Source: Chlorogloeopsis fritschii (lineage in GTDB: Bacteria; Cyanobacteriota; Cyanobacteriia; Cyanobacteriales; Nostocaceae). Taken from it: a DNA stretch of 64,000 nucleotides. Where the stretch lies: the NCBI RefSeq assembly GCF_043099315.1, contig NZ_CP170746.1. The stretch is one strand, 5' to 3'. Numbering within the stretch: position 1 is the first letter of the stretch; each line of letters starts with the position of its first letter. The notes under the pieces were generated by a model, which made no database searches, had not been told where the DNA came from, and saw only the letters and a program-made list of their open reading frames with translations. Below, piece after piece: positions 34,847 to 43,996 of this stretch. Position numbers and translations under genes: made by a program.

Positions 34847-35187
34847 AGTTATTGGTCATTGGTCATTGGTCATTTGTTAGTAGGGGAGGCAGCGCGTTGC
34901 GGTGAGTCCAGTCCCCGTCTTGGCGGTTCCCGTCACGTAGACGCGGAGCGGCTTCCCGCCAGGGTAGGGGAACTGGCGAACCCGAAGGGAGGTTCCACGC
35001 CACATGACGCCAGTCGCTACAACGCGGGGAACCCGCGCAACGCGCTGGCTCCTTTATGCCGGGAAACCCGTCCACCGCAGTGGCTCCTCCGTTGTAACGA
35101 CTGCCGTGCGGGTTTATTGAGATGTTTCGTCGTCATAGAGAGATTGTTGTTAAAACCCGCCCTTACAGTGGTTAGTAGTTAGTAGTT
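34847..35187. repeat. dispersed hairpin-rich element, inverted long copy
   Basis: Both ends match the reverse complement of 22561-22720: about 34847-34899 (TCATTGG heptamers, then GTAGGGGAGGCAGCGCGTTG) and about 35090-35187 (CGTTGTAACGACTGCCG through ACCCGCCCTTACAGTGG). Between them this copy has about 190 bp that the other lacks. That part is GC-rich and full of short palindromes, for example CGCGGG-GAA-CCCGCG at about 35019. A GC-rich 107-codon open frame across it is an artefact. It separates the RT gene from acsF. Confidence 0.85.
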
Positions 35188-35389
35188 GGTTGCCCCCGCG
35201 TCTCCTCCCTCCTCCCTAACGATTTTGTTGCAACTCTTAATGTTTTATCCCTCTGTTCGTACCCTGCGCCTTGGTAGACTGATTTTTAATACACAAATAT
35301 TTTATTCTGGTCTGTTGCGCCACTTGAAAGCAAAAACCTTGGCTTTCTAGGGCATTCAACACTAAAAAGTCATTCATGGCAATTGCGAC

Positions 35390-36466
35390 ATGGTAGATTC
35401 CCTAAAAAAACCAGGTTTTGAAGAATTGCGTCCGGGCATTAAAGTTCCGGCAAAAGATACCCTATTAACACCCCGTTTTTACACTACTGACTTTGATGCG
35501 ATGGCGCGGATGGATATCTCCGTCAACGAAGACGAGTTAAAAGCTATCCTGGAAGAATTTCGTGCTGATTACAACCGCCATCACTTTGTTCGGGATACCG
35601 AGTTTGAACAATCCTGGGATCATATTGACGGGGAAACTCGTCGATTATTTGTTGAATTTCTAGAGCGTTCTTGTACGGCTGAGTTTTCTGGCTTTTTGCT
35701 GTACAAAGAACTTAGCCGCCGTCTCAAAGACAAAAGCCCAGTACTGGCGGAGTGTTTTAGCCTGATGTCACGGGATGAAGCGCGTCATGCTGGCTTTTTA
35801 AACAAAGCAATGGCAGATTTTAATCTGTCGTTGGATTTGGGCTTTTTAACCAAGAGCAAAAATTACACCTATTTTGAGCCGAAATTCATTTTCTACGCTA
35901 CTTACCTTTCGGAGAAGATAGGTTATTGGCGCTATATCACGATTTTCCGTCACCTGGAAGCACATCCAGAAGACAGAATTTATCCAATCTTCCGCTGGTT
36001 TGAAAACTGGTGTCAGGATGAAAACCGTCATGGAGATTTCTTCGATGCTGTGATGAAATCTCAGCCGCAAATGCTCAATGACTGGAAGGCACGGCTGTGG
36101 TGTCGGTTCTTCTTGTTGTCAGTGTTTGCGACGATGTATCTCAATGACATCCAGCGCTGCGATTTTTATGCCTCGATTGGGTTGGATGCGCGAGAATACG
36201 ACAAATACGTGATTGAGAAGACAAATGAAACTGCTGGGCGAGTGTTCCCGGTAATGCTGGATGTAGAAAATCCAGAGTTTTATGAGCGCTTGGAGATTTG
36301 TGTCAAGAATAATGAAAAATTGACTGCGATCGCTAGCTCTAATACTCCTAAATTCTTCCAATTCTTCCAGAAACTACCCTATTACGTTTCCAACGGTTGG
36401 CAGATGCTGCGGCTGTACTTGATGAAACCTATTAATGCTGCTGCTATCGAAGGTAGTGTGCGCTAA
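35390..36466 (+). CDS. acsF: Mg-protoporphyrin IX monomethyl ester (oxidative) cyclase, aerobic
   Basis: The 358-aa diiron enzyme closes the fifth ring of chlorophyll precursors using oxygen, giving divinyl protochlorophyllide. It shows the two helix-pair iron motifs: EFLERSCTAEFSGF with SRDEARHAGF, and FENWCQDENRHGDFF. Length and sequence are typical of AcsF/ChlA. It is read from its own promoter region, which lies between the repeat element and the ATG, and is followed by a strong terminator, so it is a single-gene unit. Because the enzyme needs oxygen, an anaerobic or microaerobic paralogue may exist elsewhere in the genome. Confidence 0.96.
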   Translation: MVDSLKKPGFEELRPGIKVPAKDTLLTPRFYTTDFDAMARMDISVNEDELKAILEEFRADYNRHHFVRDTEFEQSWDHIDGETRRLFVEFLERSCTAEFSGFLLYKELSRRLKDKSPVLAECFSLMSRDEARHAGFLNKAMADFNLSLDLGFLTKSKNYTYFEPKFIFYATYLSEKIGYWRYITIFRHLEAHPEDRIYPIFRWFENWCQDENRHGDFFDAVMKSQPQMLNDWKARLWCRFFLLSVFATMYLNDIQRCDFYASIGLDAREYDKYVIEKTNETAGRVFPVMLDVENPEFYERLEICVKNNEKLTAIASSNTPKFFQFFQKLPYYVSNGWQMLRLYLMKPINAAAIEGSVR

Positions 36467-36491
36467 ATTGTCCAGGTTTTGCTAAAAATTA

Positions 36492-36525
36492 AGTGGTTCT
36501 GCTGAAGGTAGAACCACTTTTTTTT
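36492..36525 (+). terminator. rho-independent terminator of acsF
   Basis: AGTGGTTCT and AGAACCACT form a perfect 9-bp stem with a 9-nt loop, followed by eight T residues. It lies 25 bp after the acsF stop. An upstream-start version of the next ORF would run through this hairpin, which argues for the internal start of that gene. Confidence 0.93.
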
Positions 36526-36555
36526 AGAACCGCCGCGACACAAGGACACCAAGGG

Positions 36556-37248
36556 ATGAAAGGCAAGTTGTCAATTTTATGCTTCGGATTAGGTATTAAT
36601 TTGCTTTTGATGACTGCCCCTAGTCGATGCGAAACTCCAAAATCCCAAGCTCAAGATTTAGATTTAAGTCCAGAGGTTATCAAAAATAGTCCTGTTTTGC
36701 AAAGATGGCGGCGTCGAGTACCAAATGTATTAGAAGATATACGTAGAGAACCTAGTTTTCGTACCAGAGTACGGTTAGGTTATTCTTACTTTCCCTCTAG
36801 TGGGAATGCGATTGGAATTAATTTTGGTGTAGAGGATATATTTATCGGTCGTAGTGGCTTGACTGTGAGTGGAGAATATCAGGCAGCATTCAATGGCAAA
36901 CGTGAAACATACGGTACAGATTTGTATTATTATCTACGCCCTCTGGGCAGCTATGTCAACTTTGCACCGCTAGTAGGATATCGATATTTACAAACCGATG
37001 ATTACTCAACAGATGGGGTAAATGTGGGTGTGAAATTGCTGTTGGTGTTGTCTCGCGGTGGTGCAGCCGATATTTCTGTCACGCAAAGTTGGGTTTCTCC
37101 TGGTAGTAGCGAAGAAGTTGGTTTTACAACACTGTCTTTAGGTTATGCCCTTACTCCCCATCTACGTTTATCTACAGATATTCAGCAACAAAACTCTCGC
37201 GGAGATAAAGATAGTCGGGTGGGTGTAGTTTTGGAATGGATGCCGTAA
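36556..37248 (+). CDS. secreted or outer-membrane beta-barrel-like hypothetical protein
   Basis: I chose the ATG at 36556 (after CCAAGGG), because the frame upstream runs through the acsF terminator. The 230-aa product has a signal peptide (GKLSILCFGLGINLLLMTAP). The rest alternates hydrophobic and polar residues with many aromatic and Gly residues (VRLGYSYFPSSGNAIGINFG, GTDLYYYLRPLGSYV, TTLSLGYALTPHLRLSTDIQ), which is typical of an 8- to 10-strand barrel. It ends in VVLEWMP. The exact family is not recognised. It may be cell-envelope-associated. Confidence 0.65.
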   Translation: MKGKLSILCFGLGINLLLMTAPSRCETPKSQAQDLDLSPEVIKNSPVLQRWRRRVPNVLEDIRREPSFRTRVRLGYSYFPSSGNAIGINFGVEDIFIGRSGLTVSGEYQAAFNGKRETYGTDLYYYLRPLGSYVNFAPLVGYRYLQTDDYSTDGVNVGVKLLLVLSRGGAADISVTQSWVSPGSSEEVGFTTLSLGYALTPHLRLSTDIQQQNSRGDKDSRVGVVLEWMP

Positions 37249-37273
37249 CTGGGGATAATCAGTTTACAGTAAA

Positions 37274-37322
37274 CAGTTAACAGTTATCAGGTGTATTGGT
37301 GTTAACTGATAACTGATAACTG
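37274..37322. repeat. inverted repeat of AGTTATC-type units between convergent genes
   Basis: CAGTTATCAG (37281-37290) pairs with CTGATAACTG (37306-37315), and flanking CAGTTAA/ATAACTG extends the stem imperfectly. The same units occur at about 18190-18240. It may act as a bidirectional terminator. Confidence 0.6.
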
Positions 37323-37347
37323 GTAACTGAACACCCAATCCCCAATT

Positions 37348-38868
37348 CTATGCTTTGTAACGCTTGAGGTTTTTGACTGGGGGGCCGTGCAATACTTTAC
37401 CATCACAGCTATAACGCCCTCCATGACAAGGACAATCCCAGCTTTTCTCAGCACTGTTCCAATTGACAATACAGCCTAAATGGGTACAAGTTGCTGAGAC
37501 TGCATGAATTTGTCCTTCTTCGTCTCGGTAAGCAGCAATTTTGTGACCATTAATAGTGAGTAACTTGCCTTCGCCTGGAGCAACATCAGCCAAGGAAGAA
37601 CGCTCAAGTCCTTTAAGGCGATCGCCTACCCAATGAAATCCTACTTCTAGATTGTTCTTTAGAGATTCGACTGTCACAAACGGAGTAGCACGGGTAGAAT
37701 TGTAGATTTTGAGCCAAGGATTATCAATTCCCAAAATCAAATCAGAAAGCAGCATTCCCGCTAATGTGCCTTTGCTCATACCCCAAAGGCTAAAACCTGT
37801 TGCTACGTATAAATGATTGCTTAAAGGAGTTACCTTGCCAATGTAAGGCAGCTGATCGAAGGAAACCATATCCTGCGTAGACCAACGGTACTCAAATTGC
37901 TCCACTCCAAAACGGGAACGAGCATAATTTTCTAACTTCAAATAACGTTCTTCTGTATTAGTAACAGTACCAGCTTTATGTCCCCCACCGCCTACTAATA
38001 ACAGCAATCCTCCGTCTGGAGCGGGAGTTGTCCGAATTGAGTAATAATCATTGCCAGTACCAATATACATTCCTTCCGGAGCTTTAGCGGGGTCAATACG
38101 GGCAGCAATAATATACGAACGCTTGGGATAATTTTTAGCAAAAAATAATCCTTGATCTAAAATCGGTGCATTAGTAGCAATAATTACAGTTTTTGCTGTA
38201 ACAGTTGCAGTTGCTGTCACTACTTGACAAGGATTTCCTTCTTCAACATTCCGCACGCGCGTGTTTTCAAACACATAACTGCCATTACCCTCAATGAGTC
38301 TGGCAAGATGCAGCAAATATTTACGAGCATGAAATTGAGCTTGATTGTCAAATTTTACCGCTCCTGTAATTGGAAATGGCAAAGAAGTTTCTGTTACAAA
38401 CGAAGCAGGTAATCCTAACTTAACTGCTGCTTCAAATTCTGAGCGTACATCGTCTAATGTTTCTGTTGTCTCTGCAAACGTATAAGCGTTTCTGCGACTA
38501 AAATCACAGTCAATATTTTCTTCTTCTACAAACTTTGCAACTCTTTCAATCGCAGCTTGATTAGAATTTGCATAAATCTGCGCTTTCTCTTCACCAATTT
38601 CCTTAATTAATTGAGCATAAATTAGCTGATGAAGTGAAGTTACTTTGGCTGTTGTGTGCCCGCTAACACCTGTTGCAATTTGCTGGGCATCAAGCAATAC
38701 AACAGTTTTGCCAGCACGTTTGAGGAGTATGGCAGCAGTAATGCCAGCAATTCCTCCCCCTACAATTGCGATATCAACTGATATGTCATTTGTGAGAGAT
38801 GGAAAAGTTGATGTGTGAGGAGTTGAAGCAATCCAATAAGAAATTGCTTTTCCAGGGAGTTGAGACAT
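37348..38868 (-). CDS. FAD-dependent oxidoreductase with C-terminal Rieske domain
   Basis: The 506-aa protein has an N-terminal dinucleotide-binding motif IAIVGGGIAGITAAILLKRA (about residues 32-51) and a DadA-like amine/amino-acid oxidase fold with HTTAKVTSLHQ. The C-terminal 90 residues are a Rieske domain: CTHLGC near residue 463 and CPCHGGRY near residue 480, the ligands of a 2Fe-2S cluster. This fusion is known in bacteria and is usually annotated only generally. The substrate is unknown. It stands alone and is convergent with the barrel-like gene. Confidence 0.9.
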   Translation of the reverse strand: MSQLPGKAISYWIASTPHTSTFPSLTNDISVDIAIVGGGIAGITAAILLKRAGKTVVLLDAQQIATGVSGHTTAKVTSLHQLIYAQLIKEIGEEKAQIYANSNQAAIERVAKFVEEENIDCDFSRRNAYTFAETTETLDDVRSEFEAAVKLGLPASFVTETSLPFPITGAVKFDNQAQFHARKYLLHLARLIEGNGSYVFENTRVRNVEEGNPCQVVTATATVTAKTVIIATNAPILDQGLFFAKNYPKRSYIIAARIDPAKAPEGMYIGTGNDYYSIRTTPAPDGGLLLLVGGGGHKAGTVTNTEERYLKLENYARSRFGVEQFEYRWSTQDMVSFDQLPYIGKVTPLSNHLYVATGFSLWGMSKGTLAGMLLSDLILGIDNPWLKIYNSTRATPFVTVESLKNNLEVGFHWVGDRLKGLERSSLADVAPGEGKLLTINGHKIAAYRDEEGQIHAVSATCTHLGCIVNWNSAEKSWDCPCHGGRYSCDGKVLHGPPVKNLKRYKA

Positions 38869-39253
38869 AGTATTTTATAAGACAGCTGTGCTAATACCAT
38901 TTTTATATTCCAAATCTTATAAAAACTTCATCTTCCAGGAGTTGAACAGCCAGCTTTTACATTTTTATATCGAAAGATATATAGCAAATTAATTTGATTT
39001 AGTGCTATGGCAGTTTTTAAGAAGAGTTCAATCTTAATAAATATAAATTTTTGTAGTTATTCACAAAACAATTAAATTATTGACTGTATATCTATGCCTG
39101 TTTTTACCTAAACTCAAAAATTGCGATCGCACAGTGTATCCGTAGAGGGGTTCGCCGTAAGGCGTTGGGTTAGCTAGCGACTTCCCGTAAGGGTAGCACT
39201 CAGCACTAGACGTTTGAATTTACGTACAAAACCTGTACTCCAAACTAAATTTT
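38869..39253. other. gene-free stretch with HIP1 and short palindromic repeats
   Basis: The left 230 bp are AT-rich and must contain the promoter of the FAD/Rieske gene. At 39122-39200 lie a HIP1 site and GCCGTAAGGCG and CTTCCCGTAAGGG units, typical of Nostocales repeats. No gene is seen. Confidence 0.5.
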
Positions 39254-39472
39254 TCACTCATCTAACTCCGCCATCAAATCAGCGACAGAACCGCGTTTGA
39301 CATTACTTTGTTGGTAATCTTGCCTAGCTTGTGTAACTTCTTTTAATAACTCATTCCGTCGCTGTTGGCTCAAACGCTTACTAATAATATCAACAAGTAT
39401 CGCTTGTTCTTCTGGGTCGAGTGCTTTCACAATATCAAGTGCTTGCTGAAGTGTTGATATTTTCTCTGCCAT
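39254..39472 (-). CDS. small antitoxin-like protein, no partner toxin
   Basis: The 72-aa protein is helical and charged (LQQALDIVKALDPEEQAILVDIISKRL, then RQDYQQSNVKRGSVADLMAELDE). Size and composition resemble antitoxins that precede RelE/ParE-type toxins in cyanobacteria. No toxin ORF follows it; the DNA downstream is repeat-rich. It may be a remnant, or it may act with distant partners. The function is a guess. Confidence 0.45.
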   Translation of the reverse strand: MAEKISTLQQALDIVKALDPEEQAILVDIISKRLSQQRRNELLKEVTQARQDYQQSNVKRGSVADLMAELDE

Positions 39473-39642
39473 CGACTTTATTATGTAATTTGAATAAGTA
39501 GATTATAGCTATAGTCACCCAGGCATTACCCGATTTTTTCAAAAATTCGGGGTTAAATTCTGCACTTGCTTATTCTGGATAATACAATCGCAATCAAAAC
39601 CAAAAAGCGATCGCTAGATTTAGCGTATGCGAATAAATCTAA

Positions 39643-39990
39643 TTATTTTAATTGGAAAGCTTGAATCATTATTGTATTAAGTTGTTGTAAGTGCTGAGTA
39701 CCTAGCTTGCCCAAGCATCTAACAATTAACTGTTTTTTTAGAGTTGCAATTCGGGTTACCCGAACTTTTGATGAAATTTTTAATCCGGTAGTTGAAAACT
39801 CTGGATCAGAATCTTTGATAGCAAATTCATCTGCTGTCAAATTATCAACATTTTGAGATGAAATAAAGCAGAGCGTAATTTCATCTTTTTTAGTATCTGA
39901 CCACAACACTACAGCAGGTCTTAGTTTTGTTTGACTCAAGTCAGTGAATGGAAATTGAGTCAGAACAACATCACCTTTATTCAAGGTCAC
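39643..39990 (-). CDS. MazF/PemK-like toxin
   Basis: The 115-aa protein has the MazF/PemK fold pattern: KGDVVLTQFPFTDLSQTKLRPAVVL at the N-terminus (the GDVV and RPAVVL parts are the diagnostic ones), then CFISSQ and a C-terminal helix. MazF-type enzymes are sequence-specific mRNA interferases. It overlaps its upstream partner by 4 bp (ATGA), the usual arrangement of a type II toxin-antitoxin operon. The RNA target sequence cannot be predicted. Confidence 0.85.
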   Translation of the reverse strand: MTLNKGDVVLTQFPFTDLSQTKLRPAVVLWSDTKKDEITLCFISSQNVDNLTADEFAIKDSDPEFSTTGLKISSKVRVTRIATLKKQLIVRCLGKLGTQHLQQLNTIMIQAFQLK

Positions 39991-40196
39991 TCTAAAGATT
40001 CTCCATCTTCAATAGTGTAAATATCAGGTTCATCATGCAAAAAATCAAATGTTCCTCCTTTTTGTGCAAGGTAGGTTAGTTCCACAATTGAAGGATAAGG
40101 TATATCACTAAATAGTTTTTTTTCTAGTAAAGTTCGCTCTGCTGTTGGCAAAGAATTGATAACTTGTACTAAAGATTCAACAAGTTGGATATTCAT
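39987..40196 (-). CDS. antitoxin partner of the MazF-like toxin
   Basis: The 69-aa protein is small and acidic, especially near its C-terminus (FDFLHDEPDIYTIEDGESLE), and overlaps the MazF-like gene by 4 bp. Antitoxins of this sort bind and neutralise the toxin through an acidic tail and usually repress the operon. No clear DNA-binding motif is seen in it; the N-terminal half (VESLVQVINSLPTAERTLLE) is helical. Confidence 0.72.
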   Translation of the reverse strand: MNIQLVESLVQVINSLPTAERTLLEKKLFSDIPYPSIVELTYLAQKGGTFDFLHDEPDIYTIEDGESLE

Positions 40197-40629
40197 ATAC
40201 TAGAGCTATAAGGTAATAGCGATTGAACATAGTGCTATTGTAATGACTTTCTGATTCTCTCACTGAATTATTGCAGGAGCAGAGGTTATAATCGCCTGTT
40301 TTTACCTAAACTCAAATCTTGCGATCGCAAAGCGTGTGCGACGCACTCTCGCTTGCTTAATTGATCTGAGTACGATCGCACTGTCGCGCACCTATAAATA
40401 AACAGCGATCGCTTGTCTATTTCATCAAAGTGGTGAAGTAGGCTGTCATCTAAGTAACAATACGATCGCACCGTTGCTCACCCAAGCAAATAGACTCAAT
40501 AGGCGATCGCATTCACCTAAAGTATCTACACTAAGATATTGGGCCAGTTACAGCCGTCGTTATAAATTATTAATATCCGTGAATACCTGACTTATTCAGG
40601 CTTGGTTGAACAAAGCAAAGGGTTTGGAG
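40197..40629. other. gene-free, HIP1-dense stretch before the site-2 protease gene
   Basis: Between 40320 and 40510 there are three GCGATCGC sites and two further ACGATCGCA sites, denser than elsewhere. No supported gene is present. The protease promoter is probably in the AT-rich last 80 bp. Confidence 0.5.
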
Positions 40630-42120
40630 ATGTTTACTACGTCAGAAACTCCTATAGTTGCGACTATCGTGCTGGTCGCTTTTGGTATCTTAAGTTGGGG
40701 CTTTTATCGTGCCAGACCTTATGGCAAGTTGGGAATCTTAGCCTGGTTACAGTCAGTGGTATTGATGGCTCCCTGGCTGCTGTTTTTTGGCTTATTTGCC
40801 ACGGGAGTGTACATCAATATAGTTGCCATACTCTTTTTGTTAGTGTTTTCGGCTGGAATATATATTTACCTGGGCAGACAGTTACGTCAGCTTGGGCAGG
40901 ATGAATTGCTCAGACAAAGAGCTACCCAGAAACTAGCTGCTTCAGAAAGTAGTTCCACAGAAGAGGCAAAACAGCCAGCAGTAACAGTACAGCTGCAGCC
41001 TGAGATTGTACCGATTCCTGAAGAGGATTTAAGCATTATTAAAAGTATTTTCGGGATTGACACTTTTTTTGCCACAGAAACCATTGCCTACCAGGAAGGA
41101 GTAATTTTTAAAGGGAATCTACGCGGTGACTCAGAAGTAGTTTATAAGCGTCTGACAGAAAATTTACAGGAACGTCTAGCTGATAAATACCGCCTATTTT
41201 TAGTAGAAAATACGGATGGTAAACCTGTGGTAATTGTTTTGCCCAGCCGCAACGATCCGCGCCCGATGACGTTAGCCCAAAAAGTTTTTGCAGTTATTCT
41301 TTTGGTAGCAACCATTGCTACAAGTTTAGAAGCTGCGGGAATACTACTGAATTTTGATTTTGTTGCCAATCCAGAAAGATTCCCCGAAGTTTTACCGATT
41401 GCTGCTGGTATATTGGCGATTTTGGTAGCTCACGAAATCGGACATTGGCTATTCGCTCGTCGTCACCAAGTTCGCCTCAGCTGGCCATATTTTCTCCCTG
41501 CCGTGCAGATTGGCTCTTTTGGTGCCATTACTCGCTTTGAGTCTCAAATACCCAACCGTAAGGTATTATTTGATGTAGCCTTGGCAGGGCCAGTTGCTGG
41601 GGGAATTGTTTCTTTGTTAATGCTGGTAGCTGGATTGCTGCTTTCCCACTCAGGCAGTATGTTTCAATTACCAAATGAATTTTTCCAAGGTTCAATTTTG
41701 GTAGGAAGCTTGGCGCGAGTTGTCCTCGGTTCGGCTTTACAATCGCAACTGGTAGATGTGCATCCGTTAGTGATAATTGGTTGGCTGGGATTGGTAATTA
41801 CAGCTTTAAACTTGATGCCTGCAGGACAACTTGATGGTGGGCGTATTGTCCAAGCAATTTATGGGCGCAAAACCGCAGGAAGAACGACGTTCGCCACATT
41901 AATTTTGTTAGGGTTAGTTGCTCTTGGCAATCCTCTGGCAATGTATTGGGTGATTGTAATTTTGTTCTTGCAACGCGGCTTAGAACGCCCTAGCTTAAAT
42001 GAACTCACTGAACCAGATGATGCACGCGCTGCTTTAGGTCTTTTGGCTTTATTCTTGATGATTGCCACTCTCCTGCCCTTAACCCCAGGTTTGGCTGGAA
42101 GGTTGGGAATTGGAGGTTAA
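40630..42120 (+). CDS. site-2-protease-type membrane metalloprotease (M50 family)
   Basis: I chose the ATG at 40630, which has AAGGG 7 nt upstream, over the TTG at 40606. The protein (496 aa) has multiple membrane segments, the zinc motif HEIGH (H268 to H272) and the third-ligand motif LDGGR (D402). These are the active-site elements of S2P/RseP-type proteases that cut within membranes, often to release transcription factors or anti-sigma factors. A soluble region of about 130 residues lies between the first two membrane segments and the zinc motif, as in plant EGY-type proteins. It is a single gene and its substrate is unknown. Confidence 0.9.
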   Translation: MFTTSETPIVATIVLVAFGILSWGFYRARPYGKLGILAWLQSVVLMAPWLLFFGLFATGVYINIVAILFLLVFSAGIYIYLGRQLRQLGQDELLRQRATQKLAASESSSTEEAKQPAVTVQLQPEIVPIPEEDLSIIKSIFGIDTFFATETIAYQEGVIFKGNLRGDSEVVYKRLTENLQERLADKYRLFLVENTDGKPVVIVLPSRNDPRPMTLAQKVFAVILLVATIATSLEAAGILLNFDFVANPERFPEVLPIAAGILAILVAHEIGHWLFARRHQVRLSWPYFLPAVQIGSFGAITRFESQIPNRKVLFDVALAGPVAGGIVSLLMLVAGLLLSHSGSMFQLPNEFFQGSILVGSLARVVLGSALQSQLVDVHPLVIIGWLGLVITALNLMPAGQLDGGRIVQAIYGRKTAGRTTFATLILLGLVALGNPLAMYWVIVILFLQRGLERPSLNELTEPDDARAALGLLALFLMIATLLPLTPGLAGRLGIGG

Positions 42121-42136
42121 AAAGAAGGATGAAATT

Positions 42137-42186
42137 AAGTATGAAGTATGAAGGCTGAAGGCTGAAAAATTTCATACTTCATACTT
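42137..42186. terminator. perfect 16-bp inverted repeat between convergent genes
   Basis: AAGTATGAAGTATGAA (42137-42152) and TTCATACTTCATACTT (42171-42186) pair exactly, with an 18-bp loop containing GGCTGAA twice. It lies between the S2P and GHL10 stops and is a likely bidirectional terminator. It is built of heptamer units AAGTATG. Confidence 0.75.
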
Positions 42187-42202
42187 CACACTTCATACTT
42201 TC

Positions 42203-43423
42203 TTACGGTTTCCACCCTACAAGCAGATTTGGGTAAGCTGTTGGTTTAGGAAAGAGTTTCTGAAAGCCAGATTGGCGTTTTTGCGGCGGTTCTTTAGTTA
42301 AGTTCCACAAAGTTTCGTAAAAGAAAAAGGATACCCCAGCGAAGTTGCGATCGCGTACTTTTTGTACTTGTTGTTCAATCTGATCCATTGATACATATTT
42401 GCGTTTTAAGCCTGTCAAAATGCCGATGCTAACGGGGATATGACGCTTTGCGGCTTTCACTTCTGGATACTCTAGTTCCTTGGTAAAGACTTTTAAATCA
42501 TCTCTATATACTTGGATAATTAAGTCTTCTACGATTCCCATCCTCTCCCATCTTTCCCAGTCTGCTAAAAAGAAGGGGTAAGAAAAGCGCTGGGGATTAG
42601 GTGAAACGGATACAATACAATTGTTTTTCGTGCCTTTGATTGCTGTAAATACCCGCTTCATAAAGTCGGTGATTTTGTTTGCTCGCCACCTCACCCATTC
42701 TGGATCTTGAGGATTTTTTGGGGGAGCTTTACCACGGTGTTCTTTTTTGTAGAGTGCCACTGTGTAGGCGTCGTATCCCAATTCTGAGGGTAAGCCGAAA
42801 TGGTCGTCAAATTGAATGCCATCAATGTCGTAGTTTCTAACTATTTCGACAATTAAGTTTTGAATAAATTGTTGCACATCCGGACGAAAAGGACTAAGCC
42901 AAACTCTGTCGTGAATGCCTTCTTTAACAATACGAGTTCCGTTGCTGCGTTGGGATAGCCATTGCGGATAACGTTTTGCTAGTTGAGAGTCGGCAGGAGC
43001 CATAAAGCCAAATTCAAACCAGGGAATGACTTTTAAGCCTTGCTGATGTCCTACTTTGATCACTTCTTTGAGCATATCTCGCCCTTGTAATCCTGGTTCC
43101 GGATCGAGCGATCGCCCAATTACTCTTTGTGCAACTTTGCTAGGATAAAGCGTCCAACCCCAATTCCACACAGTAGGATAGACAACGTTAAAGTTCATTT
43201 GTTTGAGATCTTGCACGGCATTTTTAAGGCGATCGCTCTCAAACAACACATTGCTATCAATATTGGTTAACCAAACTCCCCGTAACTCCGATGCTTGCGA
43301 TCGAGAAGGAATATTTTGAGCTTGTAAAGGGAAAGACAACAACACTGTCGCTACTATAGAGAGAGCTATCACCACAACTAAGAAAACTATGTTACTTTTT
43401 TTGCTCTGTTTGTTACCTGGCAT
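42203..43423 (-). CDS. glycosyl-hydrolase-like family 10 protein (GHL10, formerly DUF187)
   Basis: I prefer the ATG at 43423 (MPGNKQSKK), which gives a basic n-region and signal peptide (VFLVVVIALSIVATVLLSFP); the frame also starts at 43477. The mature part has the GHL10 sequence ELRGVWLTNIDSNVLF, then VVYPTVWNWGWTLYPS, IPWFEFGF, DGIQFDDHFGLP and VSVSPNPQRFSYP. Proteins of this family are predicted to be secreted TIM-barrel glycosidases; the substrate is unknown. The acidic pair in QFDDH may be catalytic. It stands alone, convergent with the protease gene. Confidence 0.85.
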   Translation of the reverse strand: MPGNKQSKKSNIVFLVVVIALSIVATVLLSFPLQAQNIPSRSQASELRGVWLTNIDSNVLFESDRLKNAVQDLKQMNFNVVYPTVWNWGWTLYPSKVAQRVIGRSLDPEPGLQGRDMLKEVIKVGHQQGLKVIPWFEFGFMAPADSQLAKRYPQWLSQRSNGTRIVKEGIHDRVWLSPFRPDVQQFIQNLIVEIVRNYDIDGIQFDDHFGLPSELGYDAYTVALYKKEHRGKAPPKNPQDPEWVRWRANKITDFMKRVFTAIKGTKNNCIVSVSPNPQRFSYPFFLADWERWERMGIVEDLIIQVYRDDLKVFTKELEYPEVKAAKRHIPVSIGILTGLKRKYVSMDQIEQQVQKVRDRNFAGVSFFFYETLWNLTKEPPQKRQSGFQKLFPKPTAYPNLLVGWKP

Positions 43424-43477
43424 AATAAGCTCAATATAGAGTTTTAAACTATTTTTAATCATTAAATATGTAAACAA

Positions 43478-43996
43478 GCTGTAAGATAGTTTACATATCT
43501 AACGGCAAAAATTCAGTATGTCTAGTATAGACATAAAGAATGTACCTCATAATTTATGGGTTGCTCGCTTATGCAAAACTAACCAGATGGTTTTATTTTT
43601 CCAGTAATTCCCAGTTTTTAAGGATTTATTATGTAAAAATCTATTTACATCTATGTTTCGCAAAATTTACGTATTCTTTTATATACTTATAAGTAATATA
43701 ATATACTAAAAAAATTTCATACAAGTAAAGTTATAAGGTTTGAGAGTAAATACCCTCATACTCTTTCCCGATACCAATCTCCAATATCCAGAATCCAATC
43801 ACTTAATGTTAATTTCTTCTCACGAAGAAGGAACAAAAAGTAAGGTTAACTGCGTCTATATTTGTGTAATTTTTGCAAAAAAGCTTTGTTTTTATCCTGA
43901 TAATTTTATTTAAAGCAGGATATATCTTTATTATTTATTATTAGCTATTTTTGTAATTAATGAATATTAACTAATTACTGGTTTGGCAATTTTCCT
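43478..43996. other. gene-free AT-rich stretch
   Basis: The stretch is strongly AT-rich, with runs such as AAGTAATATAATATACTAAAA. It holds the promoters of the leftward GHL10 gene and the rightward repeat protein. I see no RNA gene or operator I can support. Confidence 0.45.

Noticed and set aside
34859..35182. 107-codon GC-rich open frame between the RT gene and acsF
   Set aside because: It lies entirely within the dispersed hairpin-rich element and has repeat-derived sequence with no protein family signal.
36493..36555. Upstream start for the barrel-like protein
   Set aside because: That start lies inside the acsF terminator hairpin; the ATG at 36556 gives a proper signal peptide.
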